DNA of 64,000 nt from Bosea sp. 124 (GTDB lineage Bacteria; Pseudomonadota; Alphaproteobacteria; Rhizobiales; Beijerinckiaceae), in NCBI RefSeq assembly GCF_003046175.1, contig NZ_PZZM01000001.1:4729001-4793000 (forward strand), read 5' to 3'. Below, one piece after another: positions 54,024 to 63,212 of this stretch. Both the position numbers and the translations under genes were made by a program. The notes below the pieces were generated by a model that worked only from the letters and a program-made list of their open reading frames with translations, was not told the origin of the DNA and ran no database searches. Positions within the stretch are counted from its first letter, which is position 1. Each line of letters opens with the position of its first letter.

Positions 54024-54157
54024 GTCATTCCGGGGCGGCCGGCAGGCCGAACCCGGAACCCACGATCAGGCGAAACCGTCTCGAACAACGCTGGGACACT
54101 GCCGGAGCGGCAAGTCGTGGGTTCCGGGTTCATCGCTGTGCGCTGCCCCGGAATGAC
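54024..54157. repeat. Palindromic repeat between the binding-protein and permease genes
   Basis: Outer arms GTCATTCCGGGGC (54024-54036) and GCCCCGGAATGAC (54145-54157) are perfect. Inner arms GAACCCGGAACCCACGA (54049-54065) and TCGTGGGTTCCGGGTTC (54115-54131) are a perfect 17 bp. It fills most of the 178-bp gap between the substrate-binding gene and the permease. It may lower downstream expression, as repeats do in other high-binding-protein operons. Confidence 0.9.
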
Positions 54158-54163
54158 AGCGTC

Positions 54164-55381
54164 TCACCCCGCCGGGCGGAGCGTCTTCACCTCGGCGTCG
54201 CTCGGCAGGTACTTCGCGCCGTCGCGATAGCTCCAGTCGACCATGACGCCCTTGCCGTCCTTGAGCGCGGTCTTGCCGACGAAGGCGCCGAGCGTCGACT
54301 GGTGGTCGATTGCGCGATACTCGGCCGTGCCGAAGGCGGAGGGGAACTTCAGGCCCTTCAGTGCATCGACCAGCTTCTCCGTATCGGTCGATCCGGCCTT
54401 GGCGAGAGCGGCGGCGATCGAGTTCATCGTATCGTAGCCGACGATCGAGCCGAGGCGGGGATAGTCTCCGAACTTGGCCTTGTAGGCCTCGTAGAACTTG
54501 GTGTGCTCGGGGGTCTTCAGGTCGGCATGGGGATAGCCGGTGACGATCCAGCCGACCGGGGCCTCGGCGCCGAGCGGATCGAGATATTCCGGCTCGCCGG
54601 TGAGCATCGAGACCACGGTCCTGCCCTCGAAGAGCCCGCGCGTATTGCCCTGCCGGACGAAGTTCGTCAGGTCGCCGCCGAAGGTGACGTTGAAGATGGC
54701 GTCGGGCTTCGAGGCTTCCAGCGCCTGCACGGTCGCGCCGGCATCGATGCGGCCGAGCGCAGGGAACTGCTCGGCGACGAATTCGACATCGGGCTTGGCC
54801 TTCTTGAGCAGGTCCTTGAACCACTTCACGGCAGACTGGCCGTATTCGTAGTTCGGTGCCACGATCGCCCATTTCTTGGCGGGAAGCTTGGCGGCCTCCT
54901 CGACCAGCATCGCGGCCTGCATGTAGGTCGAGGGCCTCAGGCGGAAGGTGTAGCGGTTGCCCTTGGCCCATACGACCGCGTCCGAGAGCGGCTCGGAAGC
55001 GACATAGAGCTTCTTGTTCTGGTTGGCGAAGTCGGCGATGGCGAGGCCGACATTGGAGAGGAAGCCGCCCGAGAGCAGGTCGACCTTCTCCGCGTTGATC
55101 AGGTCGCCGGCATGACGCACGGCATCCTCGGGCTTGCCGGCATCGTCGCGGAAGATCGTCTCGATCTTGCGGCCGAGCACGCCGCCGCCCGCATTGATCT
55201 GTTCCAGCGCCAGTTCCCAGCCCTGGCGATAGGGCTTCAGGAAGGCCGGCTGCGCCGTGTAGCTGTTGATCTCGCCGACCTTGATGGGTCCGGCGCCTTG
55301 CGCATGCACCAGGGACGGGGCTGCGAGGATGGTGGCTCCGGCGGAGGCGCCGGCCAGAAAACTCCGACGGTCGATCGTCAT
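54164..55381 (-). CDS. ABC transporter substrate-binding protein (cluster 2)
   Basis: A 405-residue LivJ-family (PF13458) binding protein. A Tat-like signal opens it (MTIDRRSFLAGASAGATILAAPSLVHAQ). The mature domain starts IKVGEINSYTAQPAFLKPYRQG, with NAGGGVLGRKIETIFRDDAGKPEDA following. The ligand cannot be read from sequence; gene context points to an N-heteroaromatic acid. I start at 55381 (GGGGAAC upstream); the open frame reaches 55531 but the extra 50 residues precede the signal peptide. First gene of the transporter operon. Confidence 0.92.
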   Translation of the reverse strand: MTIDRRSFLAGASAGATILAAPSLVHAQGAGPIKVGEINSYTAQPAFLKPYRQGWELALEQINAGGGVLGRKIETIFRDDAGKPEDAVRHAGDLINAEKVDLLSGGFLSNVGLAIADFANQNKKLYVASEPLSDAVVWAKGNRYTFRLRPSTYMQAAMLVEEAAKLPAKKWAIVAPNYEYGQSAVKWFKDLLKKAKPDVEFVAEQFPALGRIDAGATVQALEASKPDAIFNVTFGGDLTNFVRQGNTRGLFEGRTVVSMLTGEPEYLDPLGAEAPVGWIVTGYPHADLKTPEHTKFYEAYKAKFGDYPRLGSIVGYDTMNSIAAALAKAGSTDTEKLVDALKGLKFPSAFGTAEYRAIDHQSTLGAFVGKTALKDGKGVMVDWSYRDGAKYLPSDAEVKTLRPAG

Positions 55382-55487
55382 CGCTGTTCCCCATGTCTGG
55401 CCCGGTGGCGTGATGCCCGGGTTCTTCGACAAATTGGCTCTTAGACAGATGTCGCATGCCGCCAACTTTGCGTCAGCTGGCAAATTC

Positions 55488-55515
55488 GTTTGTATGCCTA
55501 TGAATTTGAATAGGC
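55488..55515. promoter_or_regulatory. Dyad and MarR-half-site upstream of the cluster 2 transporter
   Basis: GCCTAT-N8-ATAGGC (55496-55515) is a perfect inverted repeat about 115 bp upstream of the binding-protein ATG. It abuts GTTTGTAT (55488-55495), an octamer that is also the left core of operator O2. The region is AT-rich compared with its surroundings. Shared MarR control with the enzyme genes is possible. Confidence 0.45.
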
Positions 55516-55679
55516 CCAAACTGCCTGTCAACGCCTAAAAAAAAGCAGGAACTGCGTGGGTTGGAGGCACCGGCACGGCCTCAATCCGCGTCTTCGGGCA
55601 GCGAGAAGGGCCGTGACGCGACCCAGCGCGGCAGCGTGTCGCGGGCCGTCCGCCGATGCTCAAAAAATAGGACAATGAT

Positions 55680-55809
55680 GCTGCCCTTTTGCGCTTGTGG
55701 GCAGGGCCTCCCGCACCTATGTATCACGCACCGCAGCAGCGATGTTGCGTCGCCCTCCTTGGGCGTTTCCTCCCTAGACTTGGGCTGCGCTCACGCGCGG
55801 CCCTTTTTT
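55680..55809 (+). ncRNA. Non-coding RNA candidate ending in a strong terminator (possibly 6S RNA)
   Basis: No protein gene on the plus strand explains the terminator at 55782-55809. The 100 bp before it can fold locally: CTGCCC with GGGCAG, GCAGC with GTTGC, and AGGGC with GCCCT. The segment CTTGGGCGTTTCCTCCCTAG reminds me of the 3' side of the central bubble in alphaproteobacterial 6S RNAs, but I recall this only loosely. The usual 6S neighbours (zapA, 5-formyl-THF cyclo-ligase) are absent. The 5' end is a guess. The flanking gene-free stretch from 55532 shows nothing else. Confidence 0.45.
55782..55809 (+). terminator. Intrinsic terminator of the RNA candidate
   Basis: GGGCTGCGC (55782-55790) pairs with GCGCGGCCC (55795-55803) through one T-G wobble, loop TCAC, followed at once by TTTTTT (55804-55809). 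This is the textbook arrangement, and it points along the plus strand. Confidence 0.88.
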
Positions 55810-55873
55810 CTTTCTGGGCCGGTTTTCGTCAGGGAGGCGGCGGGAGCGGCGTGGGACGGCACCCGCACGGTGC

Positions 55874-56116
55874 TCACCAGCGGCGGCCGTAGAACCAGGG
55901 CGTGCCGCCGAAGGCGGTGTCCATCCGGAAGCGGCGCTCGGCCGCACGGTCGAGGTCGATCTCGAGCAGGCAACGCGCCAGCGCGTCCGTGGCGGGGCGG
56001 AAGCCGTAGGAGCGGCAGCGCGTCTCGTCGGCCGCGCGGCGCTCGGCATCGCTGGTCGAAACGCATCCGCCGCAGATCAGCGCCAGAGCCAGAGTGGCCG
56101 GAATTATCCGTGTCAT
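55874..56116 (-). CDS. Small putative lipoprotein
   Basis: An 80-residue protein with a lipoprotein signal (MTRIIPATLALALICGGCVS, lipobox Cys18). The short mature part has CRSYGFRPATDALARCLLEIDLDRAAERRF, a pattern seen in small alphaproteobacterial outer-membrane lipoproteins of unknown function. Three Cys in total. I prefer the ATG at 56116 with GGGAGAG upstream over one 24 bp earlier. It lies downstream of tonB on the same strand, 90 bp away, with no proven link. Confidence 0.72.
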   Translation of the reverse strand: MTRIIPATLALALICGGCVSTSDAERRAADETRCRSYGFRPATDALARCLLEIDLDRAAERRFRMDTAFGGTPWFYGRRW

Positions 56117-56205
56117 GACCCGCTCTCCCGATCCGGGCATCTTTGCTCAGCATAGCGGCTCGCGACCTGCCGTGACAGCGGCCGCATGCCTCAGCGCGAG
56201 ATGTC

Positions 56206-57135
56206 TCAGCGCGAGAACTTGACCGGCACGGCCAGCGCGATGGTGCCGCCCCCCAGCCCTGCCGGCGGCGCCGGAACCGGGCTGGCGCGGCGGACCATGG
56301 CGACGGCCTCTTCGTCGAGCGCTGAATCGCCGGAGCCGCTGATAAGGCGGGCCGAGAGCACGCGGCCCGAGCGGTCGATGCTGAAGGAGACCTGCACCGT
56401 GCCGGGGTTCGCGCCTCCCGGGAAACGCTTGTAGCGGTTGAGATGGGCGAGCAGCGTGCCACGCCAGCTCGCGGGCGAGACCGACGGAGCCGATGACGCA
56501 CCCTGGGCCGGGGCGGCGGCGGTCGGTGCGGCCTGTGCCTGGGCGGTCGGCGCGGTCGTCCGCTCGGCCGGCGGCTTGTCCTGATTGATCGGCTTGCGCC
56601 GCTCGACGACGCGCGGCTTCGGCGGCGGCTTGCGCTCGACAACCTTGGGGCGCGGCTTGGGCGGAGGCGGTGGCGGAGCCAGCACTGCGGCCGCGTCAGG
56701 CAGGGTCGGCAGTTCCGGAATCCTGATCTCCGGCTCCGGCTGCGCGACGGGCTGCGGTTCGACGACCGGCGGCGGCTCGACCGGCGGTGGTTCCACGACG
56801 GGCTCCGGCTCGGGCAGCGGCGGCTCGGGCTCCGGCGGCTTCTCGATGATGGGGGCCGGCTGGGGTTCAGGCTGGGCCTCGACCATCTCGGGGCCGGGCG
56901 CGATCTCCTGCTGCGGTGCCTCGGGTGCGACGGCCAGCGGCGCGAGTTCGATCATCACCGCGGCCGGAGGCGTGCCCATTGCGGCCTCGGCGCGCTGCCA
57001 GGTCACGATCATCCAGCCGGCAGCACCATGTCCGCCCGCGACGACGAGAATCGCCACCGCCCAACGCAAGACCGCTGGCCAGAGCCTGGCGCCGAGGCCA
57101 TTGGTGCGCCCGGCCGTGTTCGCGAGCGTCCTCAT
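56206..57135 (-). CDS. tonB: Energy transducer TonB
   Basis: A 309-residue periplasm-spanning protein that transmits proton-motive force to outer-membrane receptors. It has an N-terminal anchor (LRWAVAILVVAGGHGAAGWMI), a long Pro/Glu then Pro/Lys-rich spacer (residues ~85-215), and a C-terminal TonB domain (NPGTVQVSFSIDRSGRVLSARLISGSGDSALDEEAVAMVRRASPVPAPP). The ATG overlaps the exbD stop by ATGA, giving an exbB-exbD-tonB operon. No TonB-dependent receptor is in the window. Confidence 0.94.
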   Translation of the reverse strand: MRTLANTAGRTNGLGARLWPAVLRWAVAILVVAGGHGAAGWMIVTWQRAEAAMGTPPAAVMIELAPLAVAPEAPQQEIAPGPEMVEAQPEPQPAPIIEKPPEPEPPLPEPEPVVEPPPVEPPPVVEPQPVAQPEPEIRIPELPTLPDAAAVLAPPPPPPKPRPKVVERKPPPKPRVVERRKPINQDKPPAERTTAPTAQAQAAPTAAAPAQGASSAPSVSPASWRGTLLAHLNRYKRFPGGANPGTVQVSFSIDRSGRVLSARLISGSGDSALDEEAVAMVRRASPVPAPPAGLGGGTIALAVPVKFSR

Positions 57136-57599
57136 GGCCGGGGCGCTCCGCCTGCGGGGGCAGCCTGCGCGGCGCCCTGCCCCGTATCCTCGAGGCCGAC
57201 GAGGGCGATCTTGAGATAGCCCGCCTGCCTCAGCAGGTTCATGACCTCCATCAGCTCGCGATAGGCCACGGCACCGTCGGCGCGCAGGAAGACGCGCTGC
57301 TCGCGGTCATTGCCGGTCCTGGCGTCGAGAGTGGGCCCGAGCGCCTCGCGGGGGACCGCATCATTGCCGAGCGCCAGCGAGAGATCGCCCTTCACGCTCA
57401 GGAAGACCGGCGTGTCCGGGCGCGGCTGAGGTTGCGCGTTCGAGACCGGCAGGTCGACGGCGACGTCGACGGTGGAGAGCGGGGCAGCGACCATGAAAAT
57501 GATCAGCAGCACCAGGATGACATCGATGAACGGCGTGACATTGATGTCGCTGACCTCGCCGAGGTCGCCGTCCTGCGAATCCTTGAGGGAGACGGCCAT
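57132..57599 (-). CDS. exbD: Biopolymer transporter ExbD
   Basis: A 155-residue partner of ExbB in the TonB motor. It has a single N-terminal helix with the essential Asp (DINVTPFIDVILVLLIIFMVAAPL) and a periplasmic domain (DTPVFLSVKGDLSLALGNDAVPREAL, QRVFLRADGAVAYRELMEVMNLLRQAGY). It lies 3 bp after exbB. Length is normal apart from a short Ala/Pro tail. Confidence 0.95.
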   Translation of the reverse strand: MAVSLKDSQDGDLGEVSDINVTPFIDVILVLLIIFMVAAPLSTVDVAVDLPVSNAQPQPRPDTPVFLSVKGDLSLALGNDAVPREALGPTLDARTGNDREQRVFLRADGAVAYRELMEVMNLLRQAGYLKIALVGLEDTGQGAAQAAPAGGAPRP

Positions 57600-57602
57600 G
57601 GC

Positions 57603-58757
<1,155 letters not shown>

Positions 58758-59032
58758 GGCTTCCTCCTTGGAATCATTACAAAAAACGCCTCGCAGCCGA
58801 TATGCTGCGCTTGCGTTACGCCTCTTCCAAGCGGTCCTGCATGTCAAGATGCCGGCGCTCCGAAAGACGGGCGCGGTGCGCCCAGGCGACCGGCGGGACG
58901 ATGCCTCGGACCGCACCGTCGATGGCGTTTTCCCAAGGGATCAGGACCCGGCTGCACCGCGCGCGTTTGTCACGGCCATGTCGGCCATGCATGAGATGCC
59001 TGTCGGAACACATATGCAGGGATACCGGAATC

Positions 59033-59611
59033 ATGGATTGCGTCACCGTCCTCGCACCGACCGGCGGGACGCCGTTTCTGGTGAGGTATCGGCGCTGGAA
59101 GAACCACCCCGCGCCAGGCGTGGATTTTCCGGACACGTCCCCGTTCGCGACCGATGGACCCACGATGGTGCGCGTCGTCGATGCGCTGGCGCAGGGGCTG
59201 CCGGACGAGACCGATGTGATCGGCGGCATCGATATCGGGGGCCTCGGCTTCGCCGGCGCCCTCGCCAGGCGAAACGCCATCGGCATCCTCGATATCCGCA
59301 AGGTCGGGTCGATGAGGGTCGAGGTGATCCGCAGCATCATGGCCAACTACGAACTCGGCGACGGCGTCGCCATCTCCAGGGCGAACCGGATTGCCGGGCG
59401 TGCCGTCACGATCCTCGACGATTGCCTGATGTCGGGAGGGACCGCGCTGGCGGCAGTCGAACTCGTCCGCCGCCTCGGAGGCCGCTGCAACGCGGCGCTT
59501 TTCGTCTTCGAGCTTGAGGGGATGGGCGGCCGCGCCCTGCTGGAAGGTGCGGGCGTTCACGTCCATGCCTTGCGGAGCTTGCCACAGGCGGAGCCGGACG
59601 AACCGGCGTAA
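59033..59611 (+). CDS. Phosphoribosyltransferase-fold protein, adenine-PRT-like
   Basis: A 192-residue type I PRTase-like protein. The PRPP loop is visible as VTILDDCLMSGGTALAAVELVRRLGG (about residues 124-149), close to adenine phosphoribosyltransferases. An upstream GGIDIGGLGFAGALARR resembles the APT diphosphate loop. True APTs are 170-180 residues and end differently, so the substrate may be another purine or the protein may be regulatory. The ATG at 59033 has a weak ribosome site. It converges on the fixL-like gene. Confidence 0.78.
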   Translation: MDCVTVLAPTGGTPFLVRYRRWKNHPAPGVDFPDTSPFATDGPTMVRVVDALAQGLPDETDVIGGIDIGGLGFAGALARRNAIGILDIRKVGSMRVEVIRSIMANYELGDGVAISRANRIAGRAVTILDDCLMSGGTALAAVELVRRLGGRCNAALFVFELEGMGGRALLEGAGVHVHALRSLPQAEPDEPA

Positions 59612-59630
59612 GGGCGCGCGCCTGGAGGCT

Positions 59631-61553
59631 TCAGTCGGCCGCGTCGAGAAGGTCTCGTATCCGCACCGCCAGCTCCATCGCGGTATAGGGCTTCTTCAGC
59701 CAGTTCGCAGCCGCCGCGAGTTCGCGAACGGCGACGGCCGGCTCGGCGAAGCCGGAGGTGAAGATCACCTTCAGCCCGGGTCGCGTGAGCCTTGCCTCGC
59801 GCGCCAGCTCATCGCCGGACATTCCACCCGGCATGACGATGTCGGTGAAGAGGAGAGCGATTTCCGCATGCGTGTCCAGGACCCGGAGGGCCTGCGCGCC
59901 CGTCTCCGCCTCCAGCACCCGGTAGCCGGTATCCTCGAGCCTGGCCACGGCAACCCGGCGCACGCGGGCGTCGTCCTCGACGACGAGAATCGTCTCGGAC
60001 CCGCCGGGCAGGCTGTCCTCAGTGGCGGGCGCAGCCGCAATCGCGTCCGCGGCCTGCGACGGTGCGAGGTTCGCGGCAGGCAGGAACAGGCGCACGCTCG
60101 TACCCTGCCCGACCTCGCTGTAGAGCTGAACATGGCCGCCAGACTGCTTGGTGAAGCCATAGACCATGCTGAGGCCGAGGCCGGTACCGGCGCCGACTCC
60201 CTTGGTGGTGAAGAAGGGCTCGAAGGCGCGCTGCCGGACTTCGGCGGACATGCCTTCTCCGGTATCGGTCACGGAGATCAGCACATAGCTGCCGGTCCGG
60301 ACCTCCGGGTACATGCTGGCATAATCGGCATCGAGCTTCGCCGGCGAAATCTCGACCGTCAGCCGGCCGCCGCGGGGCATGGCATCGCGGGCGTTGAGCG
60401 CCAGGTTCAGAAGGGCGTTCTGCAACTGCGAGGCATCGACCAGCGCAACCCCGGGCGAGCCAGAGACGATGGTGCGCAACTCGATCGCCTCGCCCAACGC
60501 CCGGCGCAGCAGGTCGGAGAAATGGGAGACGAGCTGCCCGACATCGGCGAGCTTGGGGTTCAGCGGCTGGCGCCGGCCGAAGGCGAGCAATTGCCCGGTC
60601 AGCTTGGCACCGTCATCGGCCGCGCCCTGGGCCTCGCGGAGCAGCACCTTCAGCTTCGGGTCGCTGAGGCGTCGCTCGATCATCTCGAGATTGCCGCTGA
60701 CGACAGTCAGGAGATTGTTGAAATCATGCGCGATTCCGCCGGTGAGCTGGCCCACGGCCTCCATCTTGTGAGCCTGCCGCAGCTCTTCCTCGATCTTGTG
60801 GCGGCTGGTGAGGTCGCGGATGAAGCCGGTGAAGATGCGATGGCCATCCGCCCGCGCCTCGCCGATCGCCAGCTCCATGGGAAACGGGCTGCCATCCTTC
60901 TTCTGGCCGGTGACGACGCGGCCATAGCCGATGATGCGGCGCTCTCCCGTCATCAGATAGCGCGAGATGTAGCCGTCATGGGCGTCGCGATCGGGCTGGG
61001 GCATCAGGATGCGGACATTCTGGCCGACCACCTCGGCGGCCCCATAGCCGAAGAGCCGCTCGGCCGCGGCGCTGAACGAGGAGATCGTCCCGACGTCGTC
61101 GATCACCACCATCGCTTCAGGCACGGTGTCCAGGATCGAACGCAGATGCGCCTCGCGGGCGACGAGATCGGCCTGTACGGCCCGCAGATCGGTGACGTCG
61201 ATATTGGTCTCGACGATCACGAAGCCGGAGGCATCCTCCGAGCGCGCGACGACCCAGCGGCTGGCGACGAAGATGGCATGGCCGTCCCGATGCCGGTGAA
61301 CGATCTGCCCCTTCCAGAGGTCATGCTCGCGCAGATGGGCGGTGATGTCGCGGAGCGGCTGCGGGAAAGCCGGCTCGAGCAGGTCGTGCACGACGCGCCC
61401 GACCGCCTCCTCGCGGGTCCAGCCGTAGAGCGCCTCGCAGCCGCTGGTCCAGCGCCTGATGACGCCGTCGAAGCCGTGGACGATGATGTTGGCGCTATCG
61501 AGAACCCGGGTGATCTCGTCGAGGCTGAAGTCACTTGTGACGGTCGACCGCAT
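59631..61553 (-). CDS. fixL: Hybrid oxygen-sensor histidine kinase, FixL-type heme PAS with C-terminal receiver
   Basis: About 640 residues: a first PAS domain (~15-120), a second PAS (~135-255), a HisKA/HATPase kinase with phospho-acceptor His276 ([11 protein letters not shown]), and a receiver (~520-640) with Asp571 (LLFTDIVMP). The second PAS follows Bradyrhizobium FixL closely ([31 protein letters not shown]). It keeps the heme ligand His192 ([10 protein letters not shown]) and the two Arg that gate signalling (Arg198, Arg212). The fused receiver matches the hFixL form of Rhizobium etli. A GTG at 61577 could add eight residues. It lies 32 bp after the fixK-like gene on the same strand. 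Confidence 0.88.
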   Translation of the reverse strand: MRSTVTSDFSLDEITRVLDSANIIVHGFDGVIRRWTSGCEALYGWTREEAVGRVVHDLLEPAFPQPLRDITAHLREHDLWKGQIVHRHRDGHAIFVASRWVVARSEDASGFVIVETNIDVTDLRAVQADLVAREAHLRSILDTVPEAMVVIDDVGTISSFSAAAERLFGYGAAEVVGQNVRILMPQPDRDAHDGYISRYLMTGERRIIGYGRVVTGQKKDGSPFPMELAIGEARADGHRIFTGFIRDLTSRHKIEEELRQAHKMEAVGQLTGGIAHDFNNLLTVVSGNLEMIERRLSDPKLKVLLREAQGAADDGAKLTGQLLAFGRRQPLNPKLADVGQLVSHFSDLLRRALGEAIELRTIVSGSPGVALVDASQLQNALLNLALNARDAMPRGGRLTVEISPAKLDADYASMYPEVRTGSYVLISVTDTGEGMSAEVRQRAFEPFFTTKGVGAGTGLGLSMVYGFTKQSGGHVQLYSEVGQGTSVRLFLPAANLAPSQAADAIAAAPATEDSLPGGSETILVVEDDARVRRVAVARLEDTGYRVLEAETGAQALRVLDTHAEIALLFTDIVMPGGMSGDELAREARLTRPGLKVIFTSGFAEPAVAVRELAAAANWLKKPYTAMELAVRIRDLLDAAD

Positions 61554-61585
61554 GGCCGGCGCTACCTCGACGTTCACTGTACCGC

Positions 61586-62341
61586 TCAGTTGGGCCAGAC
61601 GGCCTGCTGAACCGGCACCATGCCGGTGGGGCGGTTATCGTCGCCATCGGCTTCGCCCGCAAGCATGGCGAGCTTGCCGAGCTTGCGGATGACGATGGCA
61701 TGGCGGCTGCTCGGTGCGATCACGCCGCAGGTGCTGAGCCTGGTCATGGTCCGCGACACGGTCTCGATGGTCAGGCCGAGATAGTCGGCCATGTCGAGGC
61801 GGGTCATCGGAATCTCGATCACGGGCTGCGTCTGTGCTGCGCCAAGCCGGCGCGCGATGACCAGCAGGAAGCTGGCGACGCGCTCCTCGGCGCTCTTGCG
61901 GGCGAGCAGGACCATCTGGTCCTGGGCGGCGGCCATCTCGTCGCAGAGGCAGGCGAAAAGCTGAGGCCGCAGTTCCGGCGAGCGGTTGATCTCGTTCTGA
62001 AAGCGGCCGTGCTCGTAGCGCCTGAGCTTCGTCCGGGTCACCGCCTCGGCGGTGTAGAGATAATGGTCCTTGAGGGAGACGCCGAGCAGATCGCCCGGAT
62101 AGATGAAGCCGGTGATGACGCGGCGGCCGTCGCTCATGATCCGGAAGACGCGCAGCACGCCCTCGACGACCTCGAAGACATGGCGCGCATCGTCGCCTTC
62201 CCAGAAGACGGCGGTTCCAGTGTCGAAGGTCTCGACCGGCTGACCGCCGAACAGGCTGCGCAGGCTCGGCACCTGGCACGGGGCCGCGGCGAATCGCCTG
62301 ACAGCTCCGGGCTGCTGTGACATTGTGGCTTGCGAAAGCAT
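61586..62341 (-). CDS. fixK: FixK-type Crp/Fnr transcription activator
   Basis: A 251-residue CRP/FNR activator. The cyclic-nucleotide-binding-like domain covers residues ~30-150 ([43 protein letters not shown]). The HTH ([30 protein letters not shown]) has the E-xx-SR recognition pattern of FixK/FnrN. FNR's N-terminal Cys cluster is absent, so it does not sense oxygen itself. In rhizobia FixK switches on high-affinity oxidases and microaerobic metabolism. AGGAG precedes the ATG at 62341. The promoter region carries a K-box-like repeat. Confidence 0.9.
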   Translation of the reverse strand: MLSQATMSQQPGAVRRFAAAPCQVPSLRSLFGGQPVETFDTGTAVFWEGDDARHVFEVVEGVLRVFRIMSDGRRVITGFIYPGDLLGVSLKDHYLYTAEAVTRTKLRRYEHGRFQNEINRSPELRPQLFACLCDEMAAAQDQMVLLARKSAEERVASFLLVIARRLGAAQTQPVIEIPMTRLDMADYLGLTIETVSRTMTRLSTCGVIAPSSRHAIVIRKLGKLAMLAGEADGDDNRPTGMVPVQQAVWPN

Positions 62342-62411
62342 CGGCGCGTCTCTCCTGTGTGATCGACGCGCTGAATTGAACCCACTCTGGTAACGCCCGA
62401 ACGGCGCGACG

Positions 62412-62446
62412 GTCACAAACCGTGCGAAAATGTGACGTATTGTAAC
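62412..62446 (-). promoter_or_regulatory. K-box-like response-regulator site upstream of fixK
   Basis: Read in the fixK direction, 62446-62431 is GTTACA-ATAC-GTCACA, a direct repeat with 10-bp period. As I recall, the FxkR target in Rhizobium etli is GTTACA-N4-GTTACA; this differs by one base. A further inverted half-site (GTCACA on the plus strand, 62412-62417) lies 13 bp away. The site is 90-105 bp upstream of the fixK ATG and just before the divergent response-regulator gene. Confidence 0.72.
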
Positions 62447-62480
62447 AACGACCGCGACGATGGGGGGCGGCGCATCCGAT

Positions 62481-63212
62481 ATGACTGATCTGGCAGCCCG
62501 CAATGAGCACATTCTGGTCGTGGACGACGATATCCGCATCCGCCAGATGCTGATTCGCTATTTCGAGGACGAAGGCTACCGCGTGACGGCCGTTGGCGAC
62601 GGCGGGGCGATGCGCGATTGCCTGCAGAAGACGCCGGTCGACGTGATTCTGCTGGACCTCGTCCTGCCCGGGGGGGAGGACGGCCTCATGCTGGCGCGCG
62701 ACGTCCGATCGCGCTCGGACGTGCCGATCATCATGCTGACCGGGCGCGACGACGTCGTTGACAGGATCGTCGGGCTCGAGATCGGCGCGGACGACTACAT
62801 CCCGAAGCCGTTCCATCTGCGCGAGGTGCTGGCGAGGCTCAGGACCATCCTGCGCCGGCGCCAGCCGCCCGTGGCCGCGCCGAGCGCCGAGGCGCAGGAC
62901 GTCATCCATTTCGACGGCTGGCGCCTCGATCTCGGCCGGCGGCAGCTCGTCACGGCCGATGGCACAGAGATCGTTCTCACCACCGGCGAGTTCGACATGC
63001 TGGCCGCGCTGGCCCGGTATCCGGGGCGCGTATTCTCGCGCGATGTGCTGATGGATATCACGCATGGCCGCCGGCTCGAGGCCTTCGACCGGACGATCGA
63101 CGCGCAGATCGCGCGGCTGCGCAAGAAGGTCGAGCGGGACCCGAAGCAACCGGCCCTGATCAAGTCGGTGCGCGGGATCGGCTATGTCTTCACGGGCAGG
63201 TCCGCACCCTGA
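62481..63212 (+). CDS. OmpR-family response regulator, FxkR-like
   Basis: A 243-residue regulator. The receiver has the acidic pair in VVDDDIRIR and phospho-acceptor Asp59 (ILLDLVLPGG), with Thr/Lys in MLTGRDD and YIPKPF. The OmpR winged helix is VFSRDVLMDITHGRRLEAFDRTIDAQIARLRKKVERDP. No kinase gene is paired with it other than the hybrid FixL-like kinase. This three-gene arrangement plus the K-box suggests it plays the FxkR role, i.e. relaying hFixL phosphate to the fixK promoter. An ATG at 62460 would add seven residues. Confidence 0.85.
   Translation: MTDLAARNEHILVVDDDIRIRQMLIRYFEDEGYRVTAVGDGGAMRDCLQKTPVDVILLDLVLPGGEDGLMLARDVRSRSDVPIIMLTGRDDVVDRIVGLEIGADDYIPKPFHLREVLARLRTILRRRQPPVAAPSAEAQDVIHFDGWRLDLGRRQLVTADGTEIVLTTGEFDMLAALARYPGRVFSRDVLMDITHGRRLEAFDRTIDAQIARLRKKVERDPKQPALIKSVRGIGYVFTGRSAP

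Noticed and set aside
49275..54157. CRISPR array
   Set aside because: The repeats are isolated large palindromes of different sequence, not short direct repeats with regular spacers, and no cas genes are present.
55561..56118. 185-codon plus-strand frame at the small-RNA locus
   Set aside because: It runs through the intrinsic terminator and over the antisense of the lipoprotein gene, with a low-complexity Arg/Ser product.
59514..61610. 698-codon plus-strand frame over the fixL-like gene
   Set aside because: Antisense shadow of the kinase gene.
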